The position numbers were made by a program, and so were the translations under genes. Source: Ideonella_A sp031398385 (GTDB lineage: Bacteria > Pseudomonadota > Gammaproteobacteria > Burkholderiales > Burkholderiaceae_C). Taken from it: DNA of 49,673 bases. Positions 26,219 through 35,151 of the stretch are shown here, piece by piece. How positions within the stretch are numbered: position 1 is the stretch's first letter; the number at the start of each line of letters is the position of its first letter. The DNA lies in NCBI GenBank assembly GCA_031398385.1, contig JANNNE010000310.1, forward strand, positions 1 to 49,673, given 5' to 3'. The notes below the pieces were generated by a model. The model was given only the letters and a program-made list of their open reading frames with translations, searched no databases and was not told where the DNA came from.

Positions 26219-27559
26219 TCAGCGACCATCACGGTCACGGCCGCGCTGGCCATCTCGCGAGCGGATGTCGACTGCCGCTGCGGGTACGGTGGGGGCAGGC
26301 TCGGTGGTCGCCGCAGGCGGGGTCACGCCCGCATCGGCACCCGCTTGAGACAACAGCTTGTCGAGCGGCAGGTACAGCAGGTTGGAATTGCTCTGACTGT
26401 CGATCATCACCTTGCTGACGTTCGAATACACCTGCTGCATGGTGTCGATGTACATGCGGTCGCGTGTGACGCTGGGCGCCTTCTGGTATTCGGTCAACAC
26501 GCTGGCGAACCGCTTCGCATCACCGTCGGCTTGCGCAATGACCCGTGCCTTGTAGCCCTCGGCCTCTTCGCGCAGCCGGGCCGCGGTACCTTGCGCCTTC
26601 GGGATCACCTCGTTCGCATAAGCCTGGCCCTCGTTCTTCAGCCGCTCACGGTCGGCACCCGCCTTGAATGCGTCGTCGAAAGCCGCCTGCACCTGCTCGG
26701 GCGCCTGGACGCTCTGCATGTTGACGTTGGCGACGACGATGCCAGCCTTCAGCCGGTCGAGCTGTTCCTGAATCGACTTGACCAGATCGGCAGCGATTGC
26801 ATCGCGCCGCTCGTACAGCACCGAATCCATCACGCTCTTGCCGACGATCTCTCGCACGGCCGATTCGGCGGCCTGGACCACGGCTTCGTCAGGATTGCGG
26901 TTCTCGAACAGATAGTCGCGTGCATCCTTCAGCCGGTATTGCACGGTGAAACGGATGTCGACGATATTCTCATCCTGGGTCAGCATCGATGAATCGCGGA
27001 TGCCGGTCGACTGCACGACCGCGGCCCGTCCGACCTCGACCGAGCGCAACTGCGTCACCGGTACGGTTTCATGGGCCTGGAACGGATACGGCAGCCGCCA
27101 CTGGATGCCGGCGTCCGCGGTGTGACTGTACTTGCCGAACGAGGTGACCACCGCCTGCTGGCCTTCCTGCACGATGAAAATGCCACTGCCGAGCCAGATC
27201 AGCACCACCACACCACTGATCAGGCCGATGCCGATGCCTGCACTGCGCAGGTCCGGCTGGAAATTCGGACCACCGCCACCGCCGCCGTCTCCGCCGCCGC
27301 GTGGCGGATTGGGTCCGCGGCCGGGGCCCTTGTTGCCGAACAGGCCACTCAGCTTGCGATTGAAATCACGCCACAGTTCGTCGAGATCGGGTGGGCCATC
27401 GTTGCGGTTGCCGTTGCTCAGCACCCAGCCGTCAGGATTGCGCGAGCGGCCGGTGGCGCGGCCGACCAGGCCGGACATCAATCGGCGTGCCGATGCGAGC
27501 AGGTCGCGGATGCGGGTACGAGGCGGCGCAACGGGAGAAGAAATCGATCGAATGCTCAT
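26219..27559 (-). CDS. hflK: HflK, SPFH-domain modulator of FtsH
   Basis: Partner of HflC. The 446-residue protein has a cytoplasmic Pro/Gly-rich N-terminus (LDELWRDFNRKLSGLFG, then a GGGDGGGGGG run), a transmembrane helix (about residues 110-130, GLISGVVVLIWLGSGIFIV) and an SPFH domain (QEGQQAVVTSFGKY, TQDENIVDIRFTVQYRLKD). A coiled-coil region follows, then a Pro/Ala/Arg-rich tail. The ATG at 27559 overlaps the hflX stop (ATGA). LDELWRDF is a typical HflK N-terminal motif. Confidence 0.95.
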   Translation of the reverse strand: MSIRSISSPVAPPRTRIRDLLASARRLMSGLVGRATGRSRNPDGWVLSNGNRNDGPPDLDELWRDFNRKLSGLFGNKGPGRGPNPPRGGGDGGGGGGPNFQPDLRSAGIGIGLISGVVVLIWLGSGIFIVQEGQQAVVTSFGKYSHTADAGIQWRLPYPFQAHETVPVTQLRSVEVGRAAVVQSTGIRDSSMLTQDENIVDIRFTVQYRLKDARDYLFENRNPDEAVVQAAESAVREIVGKSVMDSVLYERRDAIAADLVKSIQEQLDRLKAGIVVANVNMQSVQAPEQVQAAFDDAFKAGADRERLKNEGQAYANEVIPKAQGTAARLREEAEGYKARVIAQADGDAKRFASVLTEYQKAPSVTRDRMYIDTMQQVYSNVSKVMIDSQSNSNLLYLPLDKLLSQAGADAGVTPPAATTEPAPTVPAAAVDIRSRDGQRGRDRDGR

Positions 27560-28923
27560 GCTGCAGTTTGATGGAGAACGTTGGGCGGGCGATCGATTGA
27601 CACGGCTTCGTCGATCGGCTCATCGGCCTGAACAGGCGATTGCCGAGCCGCCAACAGCCGTTTCGAATGCTTGTCATGTTGGGCCGGGACGGCAGGCTTC
27701 AAGCTGCCATCGCCTTCGCCACGAACCGATTGCGCGATCAGCCGTCGCAATTCGTCCAGGCCCTGGCCGCTGACCGCACTGATGAACACCCGCGGCACAC
27801 GCAAGCCCAACTCAAGCTCGAACATGTCCGACGGTTCGCGGGGCAACTCCGATGATTCGAGTCGATCGGACTTGTTGAAGACCAGCAACTGAGGCACCTC
27901 ACCGGCGCCGATATCATGCAGCACGCGCTGCACCTCGGCAATCTGATCGAGCCGGTTCGGGCTCTGCGCATCGACCACGTGCAGCAACAGATCGGCGTCG
28001 GTGGCTTCCTGCAGGGTGGCCTCGAAAGCCTCGACCAGCTTGTGCGGCAGTTCGCGGATGAAGCCGACGGTGTCGGACAGCGACACCGAGCGTTCGGCAC
28101 CCTCGAGGTGAAATTGGCGGGTGGTCGTGTCGAGCGTCGCAAACAACTGGTCGGCCGCATAAGCCTGAGCATTGACCAAGACATTGAACAGCGTCGATTT
28201 GCCGGCGTTCGTATATCCCACCAGAGAGATCCGGAAGGTCTGATTGCGCTCGCGGGCACGGCGCTGCGTGCTGCGCTGCTTCTTGACCTTGACCAGGCGT
28301 TGCTTGATCGACTTGATGCGCTCGTCGATCATGCGTCGGTCGAGTTCGATCTGCGCCTCGCCAGGTCCGCCCCGTCCGCCGATGCCGCCGCGCTGGCGTT
28401 CCAGGTGACTCCAGCGGCGCACCAGCCGGGTCGCCAGATATTGAAGCCGCGCCAGCTCGACCTGCAACTTGCCTTCATGGCTTTGCGCGCGTTCGCCGAA
28501 GATCTCGAGGATCAGCATCGTGCGGTCGGCCACTGCGACGCCGAGGTGGCGCTCCAAATTGCGCTGCTGGGCAGGCGACAGCGCCTGATCGAACAACACG
28601 GCTTCCGCCTGCAAAGCCTGCACCATGGCCTTGATCTCATCGGCCTTGCCCGACCCGATGTAGAGCGCAGCATCCGGAGCCTTGCGCCGCGCGACCAGTC
28701 GAGCCACCGGCAGGTCGCCAGCCGACTCGGCCAGCAGCGCGAGTTCGTCGAGACTCTCGTCGAAGCCCGCGCGGTTGCCGATCTGCACGCCGACCAGGAT
28801 CGCACGTGCCCGAGCATCGTGCGCGAGTGCACCCGCCGTGTGCGCAAGCGAATTGGACGCAGGGTACTCAGAAGGGGGAGTGATCGGCTTGGCGTCAGGC
28901 CGATCAGGCGCAACGCGACTCAG
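27556..28923 (-). CDS. hflX: GTPase HflX
   Basis: Ribosome-splitting, heat-stress-related GTPase. It has an N-terminal glycine-rich domain (YIGSGKADEIKAMVQ, DQALSPAQQRNLER, HEGKLQVELARLQYLATRL, GRGGPGEAQIELDRR) and a G domain (VGYTNAGKSTLFN, DTVGFIRELPHKLVEAF, NKSD). Neither ATG, GTG nor TTG occurs in frame through the whole of hfq or after it until a GTG inside GVQIGN. The best candidate is CTG at 28923-28921, overlapping the hfq TGA as CTGA, with GGAG eight bases upstream; this gives 455 residues. The C-terminal domain of E. coli HflX is mostly missing, with an Ala/Pro-rich tail instead. Confidence 0.92.
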   Translation of the reverse strand: MSRVAPDRPDAKPITPPSEYPASNSLAHTAGALAHDARARAILVGVQIGNRAGFDESLDELALLAESAGDLPVARLVARRKAPDAALYIGSGKADEIKAMVQALQAEAVLFDQALSPAQQRNLERHLGVAVADRTMLILEIFGERAQSHEGKLQVELARLQYLATRLVRRWSHLERQRGGIGGRGGPGEAQIELDRRMIDERIKSIKQRLVKVKKQRSTQRRARERNQTFRISLVGYTNAGKSTLFNVLVNAQAYAADQLFATLDTTTRQFHLEGAERSVSLSDTVGFIRELPHKLVEAFEATLQEATDADLLLHVVDAQSPNRLDQIAEVQRVLHDIGAGEVPQLLVFNKSDRLESSELPREPSDMFELELGLRVPRVFISAVSGQGLDELRRLIAQSVRGEGDGSLKPAVPAQHDKHSKRLLAARQSPVQADEPIDEAVSIDRPPNVLHQTAA

Positions 28924-29165
28924 GGGGTCTGCTCCGGCGCGTCGGCAGCGCTGAAATTGACTGCCCGGCTCGGCACAACGGTCGAGATGGCATGTTTGTA
29001 GACCATCTGCGTGACGGTATTGCGCAGCAGCACCACATATTGATCGAAGGATTCGATGTGCCCCTGCAGCTTGATGCCGTTGACCAGGTAAATCGAAACC
29101 GGCACATGTTCCTTGCGAAGAAGGTTCAGGAACGGATCCTGAAGTAACTGGCCTTTGTTGCTCAC
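28920..29165 (-). CDS. hfq: RNA chaperone Hfq
   Basis: Hexameric Sm-like protein that pairs sRNAs with mRNAs. The 81-residue product has the Sm1 region GQLLQDPFLNLLRKEHVPV, the VNGIKLQGHIESFDQYVVLL segment and the Sm2 motif VYKHAISTVVPSR, followed by a short acidic tail. It starts with GTG at 29165, with GGAGA seven bases upstream. It lies between der and hflX; in many gammaproteobacteria miaA precedes it, but not here. Confidence 0.97.
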   Translation of the reverse strand: MSNKGQLLQDPFLNLLRKEHVPVSIYLVNGIKLQGHIESFDQYVVLLRNTVTQMVYKHAISTVVPSRAVNFSAADAPEQTP

Positions 29166-29241
29166 GATATTCTCCGTGTTGGGAATGGTTGAAAACCAAC
29201 GTTACGGTACCACAGGGCTTGACAACGTTGATCGCGCGGAC

Positions 29242-30579
29242 TCAGCTTTCCTTGCCCTGAAAAGGGTTGCGGCCCGATCGCATCTCGATGCGCAGCGGGG
29301 TGCCGGTCAGCTTGAAGTGGGCGCGGATTCGCGCCTCGAGAAAGCGCTTGTAGACATCGGTCACATGGTCGAGAGAATTGCCGTGAACGATCACCAAGGG
29401 CGGATTCATGCCCCCTTGGTGCGCATACCGCAGCTTCGGCCTGAACATGCCTGCGCGTTTGGGCGCCTGATGCTCCACCGCCTCGAGCACTAGGCGAGTG
29501 AGCACCGGAGTCGACATCTTGCAGGTGGCTGACGCATGCGCATCGGCGATCGCTTTCCAGACCGGTCCGAGCCCCTGGCGCTTGATCGCGGAGATATTCA
29601 GCACCGGCGCGAATTTCAGGAAGGCCAGCCGCTGCTCGATCGAACGCTGCAGCAACTCCTTCTGGTAGGCATCGACCGCGTCCCATTTGTTGACGGCGAT
29701 CACCACCGCACGGCCGCTGTCGAGGATGTAGCCGGCGATGTGCGCATCCTGCTCGCTGACGCCTTGGGTCGCATCGAGCAGCAGCAGCACCACATTGGCG
29801 TCGGCAATGGCCTGCAAGGTCTTGACGACCGAGAATTTCTCGATCGCCTCGAAGACCTTGCCCTTGCGACGCAGTCCGGCCGTATCGATCAACTGGAACA
29901 GCTGCCCGTTACGTTCGAAGGGCACCGTGATGGCATCGCGGGTAGTGCCGGGCATGTCGAACGAGATCAGGCGTTCCTCGCCGAGCCAGGTATTGATCAA
30001 GGTGCTCTTGCCCACGTTCGGCCGGCCGGCAACCGCCAGCCGAATCGGCGCATCGGCATCGACCAGGTCTTCATCGTCGGGCGCGGGCTCGAACTGTGCG
30101 AGTGCGGCATCGAGCAGGCTGCGAATGCCCTGGCCGTGGGCAGCCGAGACCGGATGCGGGTCGCCGATTCCGAGCTCGTGCAATTCGCCGAGCAAGGGCG
30201 ACTCGACCATGCCCTCAGCCTTGTTGGCGGCCAGAATCACCTGTTTGCCGACGGTGCGCAGGTAGCGGGCAATGTCGTGGTCCTGCGCCGATACACCGGC
30301 CCGGATGTCGACCACGAAAATCACCACGTCGGCTTCGGCGACCGCTTGGCGGGTCTGTTTGGCCATCTCCTTGACGATGCCGGTGGTGCTGTCCGGCTCG
30401 AAGCCGCCGGTGTCGACGACGATGAATTCGCGGTCGCCGAGCCGGCCGTCACCGTAGTGGCGGTCGCGCGTCAGGCCGGAAAAGTCGGCGACGATGGCAT
30501 CGCGGCTTTTCGTCATCCGATTGAACAAGGTCGACTTGCCGACATTGGGTCGGCCGACCACTGCAATGACCGGTTTCAT
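29242..30579 (-). CDS. der: Ribosome biogenesis GTPase Der (EngA)
   Basis: Double-GTPase needed for 50S assembly. The 445-residue protein has a first G domain with VVGRPNVGKSTLFN, SGLTRDRHYGDG, VDTGGFEP and NKAEG. A second has VAGRPNVGKSTLINTWLGEE (around residue 185), DMPGTTRDAI, DTAGLRRKGKV and NKWDA. The KH-like C-terminal domain has YKRFLEARIRAHFKLTGTPL. ATG at 30579, 28 nt after bamB. Confidence 0.97.
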   Translation of the reverse strand: MKPVIAVVGRPNVGKSTLFNRMTKSRDAIVADFSGLTRDRHYGDGRLGDREFIVVDTGGFEPDSTTGIVKEMAKQTRQAVAEADVVIFVVDIRAGVSAQDHDIARYLRTVGKQVILAANKAEGMVESPLLGELHELGIGDPHPVSAAHGQGIRSLLDAALAQFEPAPDDEDLVDADAPIRLAVAGRPNVGKSTLINTWLGEERLISFDMPGTTRDAITVPFERNGQLFQLIDTAGLRRKGKVFEAIEKFSVVKTLQAIADANVVLLLLDATQGVSEQDAHIAGYILDSGRAVVIAVNKWDAVDAYQKELLQRSIEQRLAFLKFAPVLNISAIKRQGLGPVWKAIADAHASATCKMSTPVLTRLVLEAVEHQAPKRAGMFRPKLRYAHQGGMNPPLVIVHGNSLDHVTDVYKRFLEARIRAHFKLTGTPLRIEMRSGRNPFQGKES

Positions 30580-30607
30580 CGCAGCGCCGGCCAGCTCGCC
30601 ACAGGTC

Positions 30608-31786
30608 TCATTCGACGCGGAACGCGAACAGACCGCCGGAGCGGGTGACCACCAGCACCATCTTGCCCATCACCGCGGGTACGCCCACCACGCCACTGCC
30701 ATCGGTCGCTGCACGCAGCCGGGTCGAACCGTCTGCCTTCGACAGGAAGTGCAGCGTGCCGGCGGTATCGCCGAATACCACGGTGTCGCCGAGCATCGCC
30801 GGCGTTCCGAGCTGGCGATACAGCAGCTTTTCGCTGGTCCAGGCCACTTCACCCGAATTGGCTTTCCACGCCGAGATCCGATCCGAAGAATCGGCCGCGG
30901 CCACCAGCTGCTCGTCGGCCGCCAAGCCATCGGTGCCGCCCAGATTCTTGCTCCACACCAGCGCGCCACGCTCGGCGTTGATGCAGCTCACCGCGGCCTG
31001 GAAAGACCGCGCGCAGACGGCTTCGCCGATACGCACCGACGGGCCGACCAGATCGGCCAGACGCTCGATCTCATTGGTTCCGCGCGGTGAAGCAACCGCC
31101 ACGTCCCAGCGCACCGATCCGTCGTTGGGACTGAGTGCGGCCAGCCGCGCGCCCTGCCCGACCAGCAAGGTGTCCTTGTAGGCGCCGATGACGCTGCGCT
31201 GCGCAAGCGTCAGCGGATCGCCCGAGCGGCGGACATTCCACAGCGCCCGACCATCGACCACGTCGAATGCCCGCACACTGCGGTCACTTCCCAGCACGAA
31301 GACCCGCTCGCCGGCCACCAGCGGCTCGGTATTGACACGAATGCCGAGTGGCTTGCGCCAGACTTGCTTGCCCGCCTCGAGCACGACCAGATCGTTGCCA
31401 CGCGTCACCACCGCCGCATAACGCCCGTCGCTGCCGACACCGGCACTGAGTCGACCACCGACCGAGGCACGCCACAATTCGCGTCCCGTTTCGGACTGCA
31501 ATGCCAGTACCGTGCCGTCGGCACTGGCGACGGTAAAGGTTCCGGGGTTGACGGCCACCGCCAGCGGAAATTCGATCGCGCCGACCTTCTGCTGCCACAC
31601 CAGCGGCGCGGAGATCGGTTGGCTGATCGCCTCCAGCGGCCCGGGCTTGGGTTTGTCGGTGGCGCAGCCAGCCAGCACCAAGCCTGCGCAGATGGCCAGC
31701 GGAACGATCCGGCCAGCACTGGCCAGCTTGTTGAGCATGCTCAGCGGCAATGACCGGCTGCCTGGAGTCTCGAAGCGCGGCGTCAT
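30608..31786 (-). CDS. bamB: Outer membrane assembly lipoprotein BamB
   Basis: Beta-propeller lipoprotein that assists BamA. About 392 residues from the ATG at 31786, which overlaps the yfgM-like stop (ATGA); an internal ATG at 31738 (MLNKLASAGR) would give a more ordinary signal peptide of 376 residues. The lipobox is LAGC. PQQ-like blades recur: SADGTVLALQSETGRELWR, GSDRSVRAFDVVDGRALW, LSPNDGSVRW, INAERGALVWSKNLGG and a C-terminal GLFAFRVE. The hisS-yfgM-bamB-der order is conserved in many proteobacteria. Confidence 0.94.
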   Translation of the reverse strand: MTPRFETPGSRSLPLSMLNKLASAGRIVPLAICAGLVLAGCATDKPKPGPLEAISQPISAPLVWQQKVGAIEFPLAVAVNPGTFTVASADGTVLALQSETGRELWRASVGGRLSAGVGSDGRYAAVVTRGNDLVVLEAGKQVWRKPLGIRVNTEPLVAGERVFVLGSDRSVRAFDVVDGRALWNVRRSGDPLTLAQRSVIGAYKDTLLVGQGARLAALSPNDGSVRWDVAVASPRGTNEIERLADLVGPSVRIGEAVCARSFQAAVSCINAERGALVWSKNLGGTDGLAADEQLVAAADSSDRISAWKANSGEVAWTSEKLLYRQLGTPAMLGDTVVFGDTAGTLHFLSKADGSTRLRAATDGSGVVGVPAVMGKMVLVVTRSGGLFAFRVE

Positions 31787-32436
31787 TGCGCACCCTCCGG
31801 CGCAGCACCCAGGGCAGCCAACTTGGCCTCGACAATCCGCCGATAACCGAGCTTGCTGTCCAGCGCCTTCCACGCTTGCTGATAGGAAGCCTTGGCCTGG
31901 TCGGGCTTTTCCTGCGCCACCAGGATGTCGCCGCGCCGATCGGCGATCAGCGCTCCGAAGCCCTGGGCATCCGCAGCGTCGAGTTCCTTCAGCGCTTCAT
32001 CGTATTGCTTGGCATCCAGCAGCAGACCGGCGAGCCGGAAACGCGCCAGGGTCTTGTACTCCGCTTCGACCGCTTCGGACGCCACCCAGCGCAGGCTGGC
32101 CTGGGCCGGTTCGGCCTGCCCCTTCTCATACTGCAGCTTGGCGGTGAGCAGACCGCCCTGCTGGGCGAAGGCGGTGCGCGGATAACGCGACTTCAGATCG
32201 TCGAAAATCTTGCCGGCGGTCGTCGCGTCGCCGGCTTCGACCGCCTTCTCAAGTTCGCCATAGATGCCGCCGGCACTGACCGCCTGCTCGCGCTGCCACC
32301 AGTTCCAGCCATTCCATGCGGCGAACGCACCCAGCACCGCAATCAAGGCCCAGGTGATCAGATTGCCGTATTGATTCCAGAAGGCCTTCAGCTGGTCGAG
32401 TTGTTCTTGTTCTTCGAGATCGAGTTGCGTTGCCAT
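31783..32436 (-). CDS. yfgM: YfgM-like tetratricopeptide membrane protein
   Basis: Ancillary SecYEG partner with a periplasmic TPR domain. The 217-residue protein starts MATQLDLEEQEQLDQLKAFW, has one transmembrane helix (about residues 25-43, LITWALIAVLGAFAAWNGW) and then TPR-like helices (KIFDDLKSRYPRTAFAQQGGLL, LRLAGLLLD-type RFRLAGLLLDAKQYDEAL, IADRRGDILVAQEKPDQA). It lies 31 nt from hisS and overlaps bamB. Function is by family and context. Confidence 0.9.
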   Translation of the reverse strand: MATQLDLEEQEQLDQLKAFWNQYGNLITWALIAVLGAFAAWNGWNWWQREQAVSAGGIYGELEKAVEAGDATTAGKIFDDLKSRYPRTAFAQQGGLLTAKLQYEKGQAEPAQASLRWVASEAVEAEYKTLARFRLAGLLLDAKQYDEALKELDAADAQGFGALIADRRGDILVAQEKPDQAKASYQQAWKALDSKLGYRRIVEAKLAALGAAPEGAQ

Positions 32437-32467
32437 GGCGGGGAGATACGTTTGCGCAAAGGCGAGA

Positions 32468-33751
32468 TTATGCGTTGAGGAGTTCGCTGCCCCACTCGCC
32501 GACAGTGGCAAGCGGCAGGCTGCGCTGTTCGACCGAGGCGTCGCGCAGGTTCTTGAGTCCGACTTCGCCGCGCGCCACTTCCTCGTTACCGAAGATCAGT
32601 GCGAAGCGCGCACCGCTGGCGTCGGCGCGCTTGAATTGGGATTTCATGCCTGTGAAGCCGGCGTTCATCAGCACCGAGATGCCGCGTTCGCGCAGGGCTT
32701 CGAGCGTGCTCATGACCTGCGGCAATCCGCCCGGTCCCGGCACCACCGCATACACCATCGGCGGCTGCGCAGGTGGCGCCAGCTCGAGTTCGTCGAGCAG
32801 CAGCAGCAGGCGCTCCAGACCCAGCCCGAAACCGACAGCCGGTGCGGGTTTGCCACCGAGCTGCTCGATCAGGCCGTCGTAGCGGCCGCCACCGCAGACC
32901 GTACCCTGCGCGCCGAGCCGGTCGGTGACCCACTCGAAGACGGTCAGGTTGTAATAGTCCATGCCGCGCACCAGGCGCGGATTCAGGCGGTAGCCCAGGC
33001 CTGCGGCATCGAGCACGGCACGCACGGCGTCGAAATGCGCCAGCGATTCGGCACCGAGAAAATCGGGCAACTTCGGCGCCGCATCGATCAGCGCCTGCAT
33101 CGCCGGGTTCTTGCTGTCGAGAATGCGCAGCGGGTTGCTGCCCAGCCTGCGCTGCGAATCCTCGTCGAGTTGCCCAGCATGTGATTCGAAATAGGCCACC
33201 AACGCCGCACGGTGGGCCAGGCGCTCACCGGACTGGCCGAGGCTGTTCAGTTCGAGCCGAACATCGTCACCCTCCCGCAGGCCGAGCATGCGCCACAAGG
33301 CGCGCAGCATCAGGATCAATTCGGCGTCGACATCCGGACCGGCGTAGCCCAGCGCCTCGGCACCGAACTGATGGAACTGGCGTGAACGGCCCTTCTGCGG
33401 CCGTTCATGTCGAAACATCGGACCGATGTAATAGAGCCGCCGACCGCCTTCGCGCAGCAGGTTGTGTTCGTTCATGGCGCGCACCACACCGGCAGTGCTC
33501 TCGGGACGCAAGCTGAGCCGGTCGCCGTTCATCGAATCCTCGAAGGAATACATCTCCTTCTCGACGATGTCGGTCACTTCACCCAGGCCGCGCACGAACA
33601 GCGCAGTCGGCTCGACGATCGGCGTGCGCACGTTGGCATAGCCGTAGCGCGCCATCAGGCTGCGGATCTGTTGCTCGAGCCATTCCCAGCGCGCCGATTC
33701 CGGCGGCAGGATGTCGCTCATGCCCTTGACGGCTTTCAGGGTTTCAGCCAT
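32468..33751 (-). CDS. hisS: Histidyl-tRNA synthetase
   Basis: Class II synthetase charging tRNA-His. The 427-residue protein has VKGMSDILPPES, VRTPIVEPTALFVRGLGE, LRPESTAGVVRA (motif 2 region), YIGPMFRHERPQKGRSRQFHQFG, the histidine motif VRGMDYYNLTVFEW, and motif 3 PAVGFGLGLERLLLLL, then an anticodon-binding domain. ATG at 33751. Confidence 0.97.
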   Translation of the reverse strand: MAETLKAVKGMSDILPPESARWEWLEQQIRSLMARYGYANVRTPIVEPTALFVRGLGEVTDIVEKEMYSFEDSMNGDRLSLRPESTAGVVRAMNEHNLLREGGRRLYYIGPMFRHERPQKGRSRQFHQFGAEALGYAGPDVDAELILMLRALWRMLGLREGDDVRLELNSLGQSGERLAHRAALVAYFESHAGQLDEDSQRRLGSNPLRILDSKNPAMQALIDAAPKLPDFLGAESLAHFDAVRAVLDAAGLGYRLNPRLVRGMDYYNLTVFEWVTDRLGAQGTVCGGGRYDGLIEQLGGKPAPAVGFGLGLERLLLLLDELELAPPAQPPMVYAVVPGPGGLPQVMSTLEALRERGISVLMNAGFTGMKSQFKRADASGARFALIFGNEEVARGEVGLKNLRDASVEQRSLPLATVGEWGSELLNA

Positions 33752-33822
33752 GTCGATGTGATGATGTTCTTCTGCAAAAGCGCGGCCGCCTGCGGCTGGC
33801 AGGCGACATGCGCCGATCGGAA

Positions 33823-35151
33823 TCAGGCGGATTCGGCGGCCGTCGCCTTGGCGGGCTGGCCTTGCGAAGCGCCGAAGCGCTTGTCGATGTAGGCCGAAAC
33901 CAGGTCGTGGAACTCGCCCACGATGTTGTCGCCACGCAGTGTCAGTGCCTTCTCGCCATCGATGAACACCGGCGCGGCCGGAGATTCGCCGGTGCCGGGC
34001 AGGCTGATGCCGATATCCGCATGTTTGCTTTCACCCGGCCCGTTGACGATGCAACCCATCACCGCGACTTTCAGATTCTCGACGCCCGGATATTGACCGC
34101 GCCAGATCGGCATCTGGGCACGCAGGAAGTCGTCGATCTGCTTGGCCAGTTCCTGGAAGGTGGTGCTGGTGGTACGCCCGCAACCCGGGCACGCGGTGAC
34201 ACTCGGATTGAATGCGCGCAAGCCCAGCGATTGCAGGATTTCCAGTGCCACCACAACTTCCTGGGTGCGCGCCTCGCCGGGTTGCGGAGTCAGGGAAACA
34301 CGGATGGTGTCACCGATGCCTTCCTGCAGCAGCAGGGACAGCGCCGCCGTCGAAGCGACCGTGCCCTTGGTGCCCATTCCGGCCTCGGTCAGGCCCAGGT
34401 GCAGGGCGTAGTTGCAGCGTTGTGCCAGCGCCCGGTAGACGGTGACCAGGTCTTGCACGCCACTCATCTTGCAAGACAGGATGATCTGGTTCGCCGGCAG
34501 GCCGATCGCCTGCGCGTCGCGGGCGGACTCGATGGCCGAACTGACGATCGCCCGGTACATCACCTGCTTCGGGTCGAAGGGCTCGGCCAGGCGGCCGTTC
34601 TCATCCATCATGCGGGCCAGCAATTCCTGGTCAAGGCTGCCCCAGTTGACGCCGATGCGCACCACCTTGTCGTAGCGGGCGGCAATCTCGACCATCTGGG
34701 CAAACTGCCGATCGCCTTTCTCGCCCTTGCCGACATTGCCCGGATTGATCCGGTATTTCGACAAGGCCTGCGCACAGGCCGGAAAATCGCTCAGCAAGCG
34801 GTGGCCGTTGTAATGGAAATCGCCGACCAGCGGCACATCGATTCCCATGCGGTCGAGCTGCTCTCGGATGTGCGGCACGGCAGCCGCAGCCTCCGGCGTA
34901 TTGACGGTGATGCGCACCAGCTCGGATCCGGCCACGGCCAGTTCCTTGACCTGGATCGCGGTGCCGATGACGTCGACCGTATCGGTATTGGTCATCGACT
35001 GCACGCGTACCGGTGCATCGCCGCCGATGGTCACCAGTCGGTCGCCCCAGCGCACCTGTGCCTGCAGACGGTTCCGCGATGCGGGGACCGCCGGCTCGAT
35101 GAACGCGTCGAGCGCGGACGTTCGGTCGATGAGTCGGTTGACGGCTGTCAT
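33823..35151 (-). CDS. ispG: 4-hydroxy-3-methylbut-2-enyl diphosphate synthase
   Basis: Iron-sulfur enzyme late in the MEP pathway, fed by dxr upstream in the same window. The 442-residue protein has VQSMTNTDTVDV, GDFHYNGH, RINPGNVGKG, GVNWGSLD and the Fe-S region with cysteines in TACPGCGRTTSTTFQEL and VAVMGCIVNGPGESKHADIG. The ATG at 35151 overlaps the rodZ stop. The sequence is the long proteobacterial type with no large insertion. Confidence 0.96.
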   Translation of the reverse strand: MTAVNRLIDRTSALDAFIEPAVPASRNRLQAQVRWGDRLVTIGGDAPVRVQSMTNTDTVDVIGTAIQVKELAVAGSELVRITVNTPEAAAAVPHIREQLDRMGIDVPLVGDFHYNGHRLLSDFPACAQALSKYRINPGNVGKGEKGDRQFAQMVEIAARYDKVVRIGVNWGSLDQELLARMMDENGRLAEPFDPKQVMYRAIVSSAIESARDAQAIGLPANQIILSCKMSGVQDLVTVYRALAQRCNYALHLGLTEAGMGTKGTVASTAALSLLLQEGIGDTIRVSLTPQPGEARTQEVVVALEILQSLGLRAFNPSVTACPGCGRTTSTTFQELAKQIDDFLRAQMPIWRGQYPGVENLKVAVMGCIVNGPGESKHADIGISLPGTGESPAAPVFIDGEKALTLRGDNIVGEFHDLVSAYIDKRFGASQGQPAKATAAESA

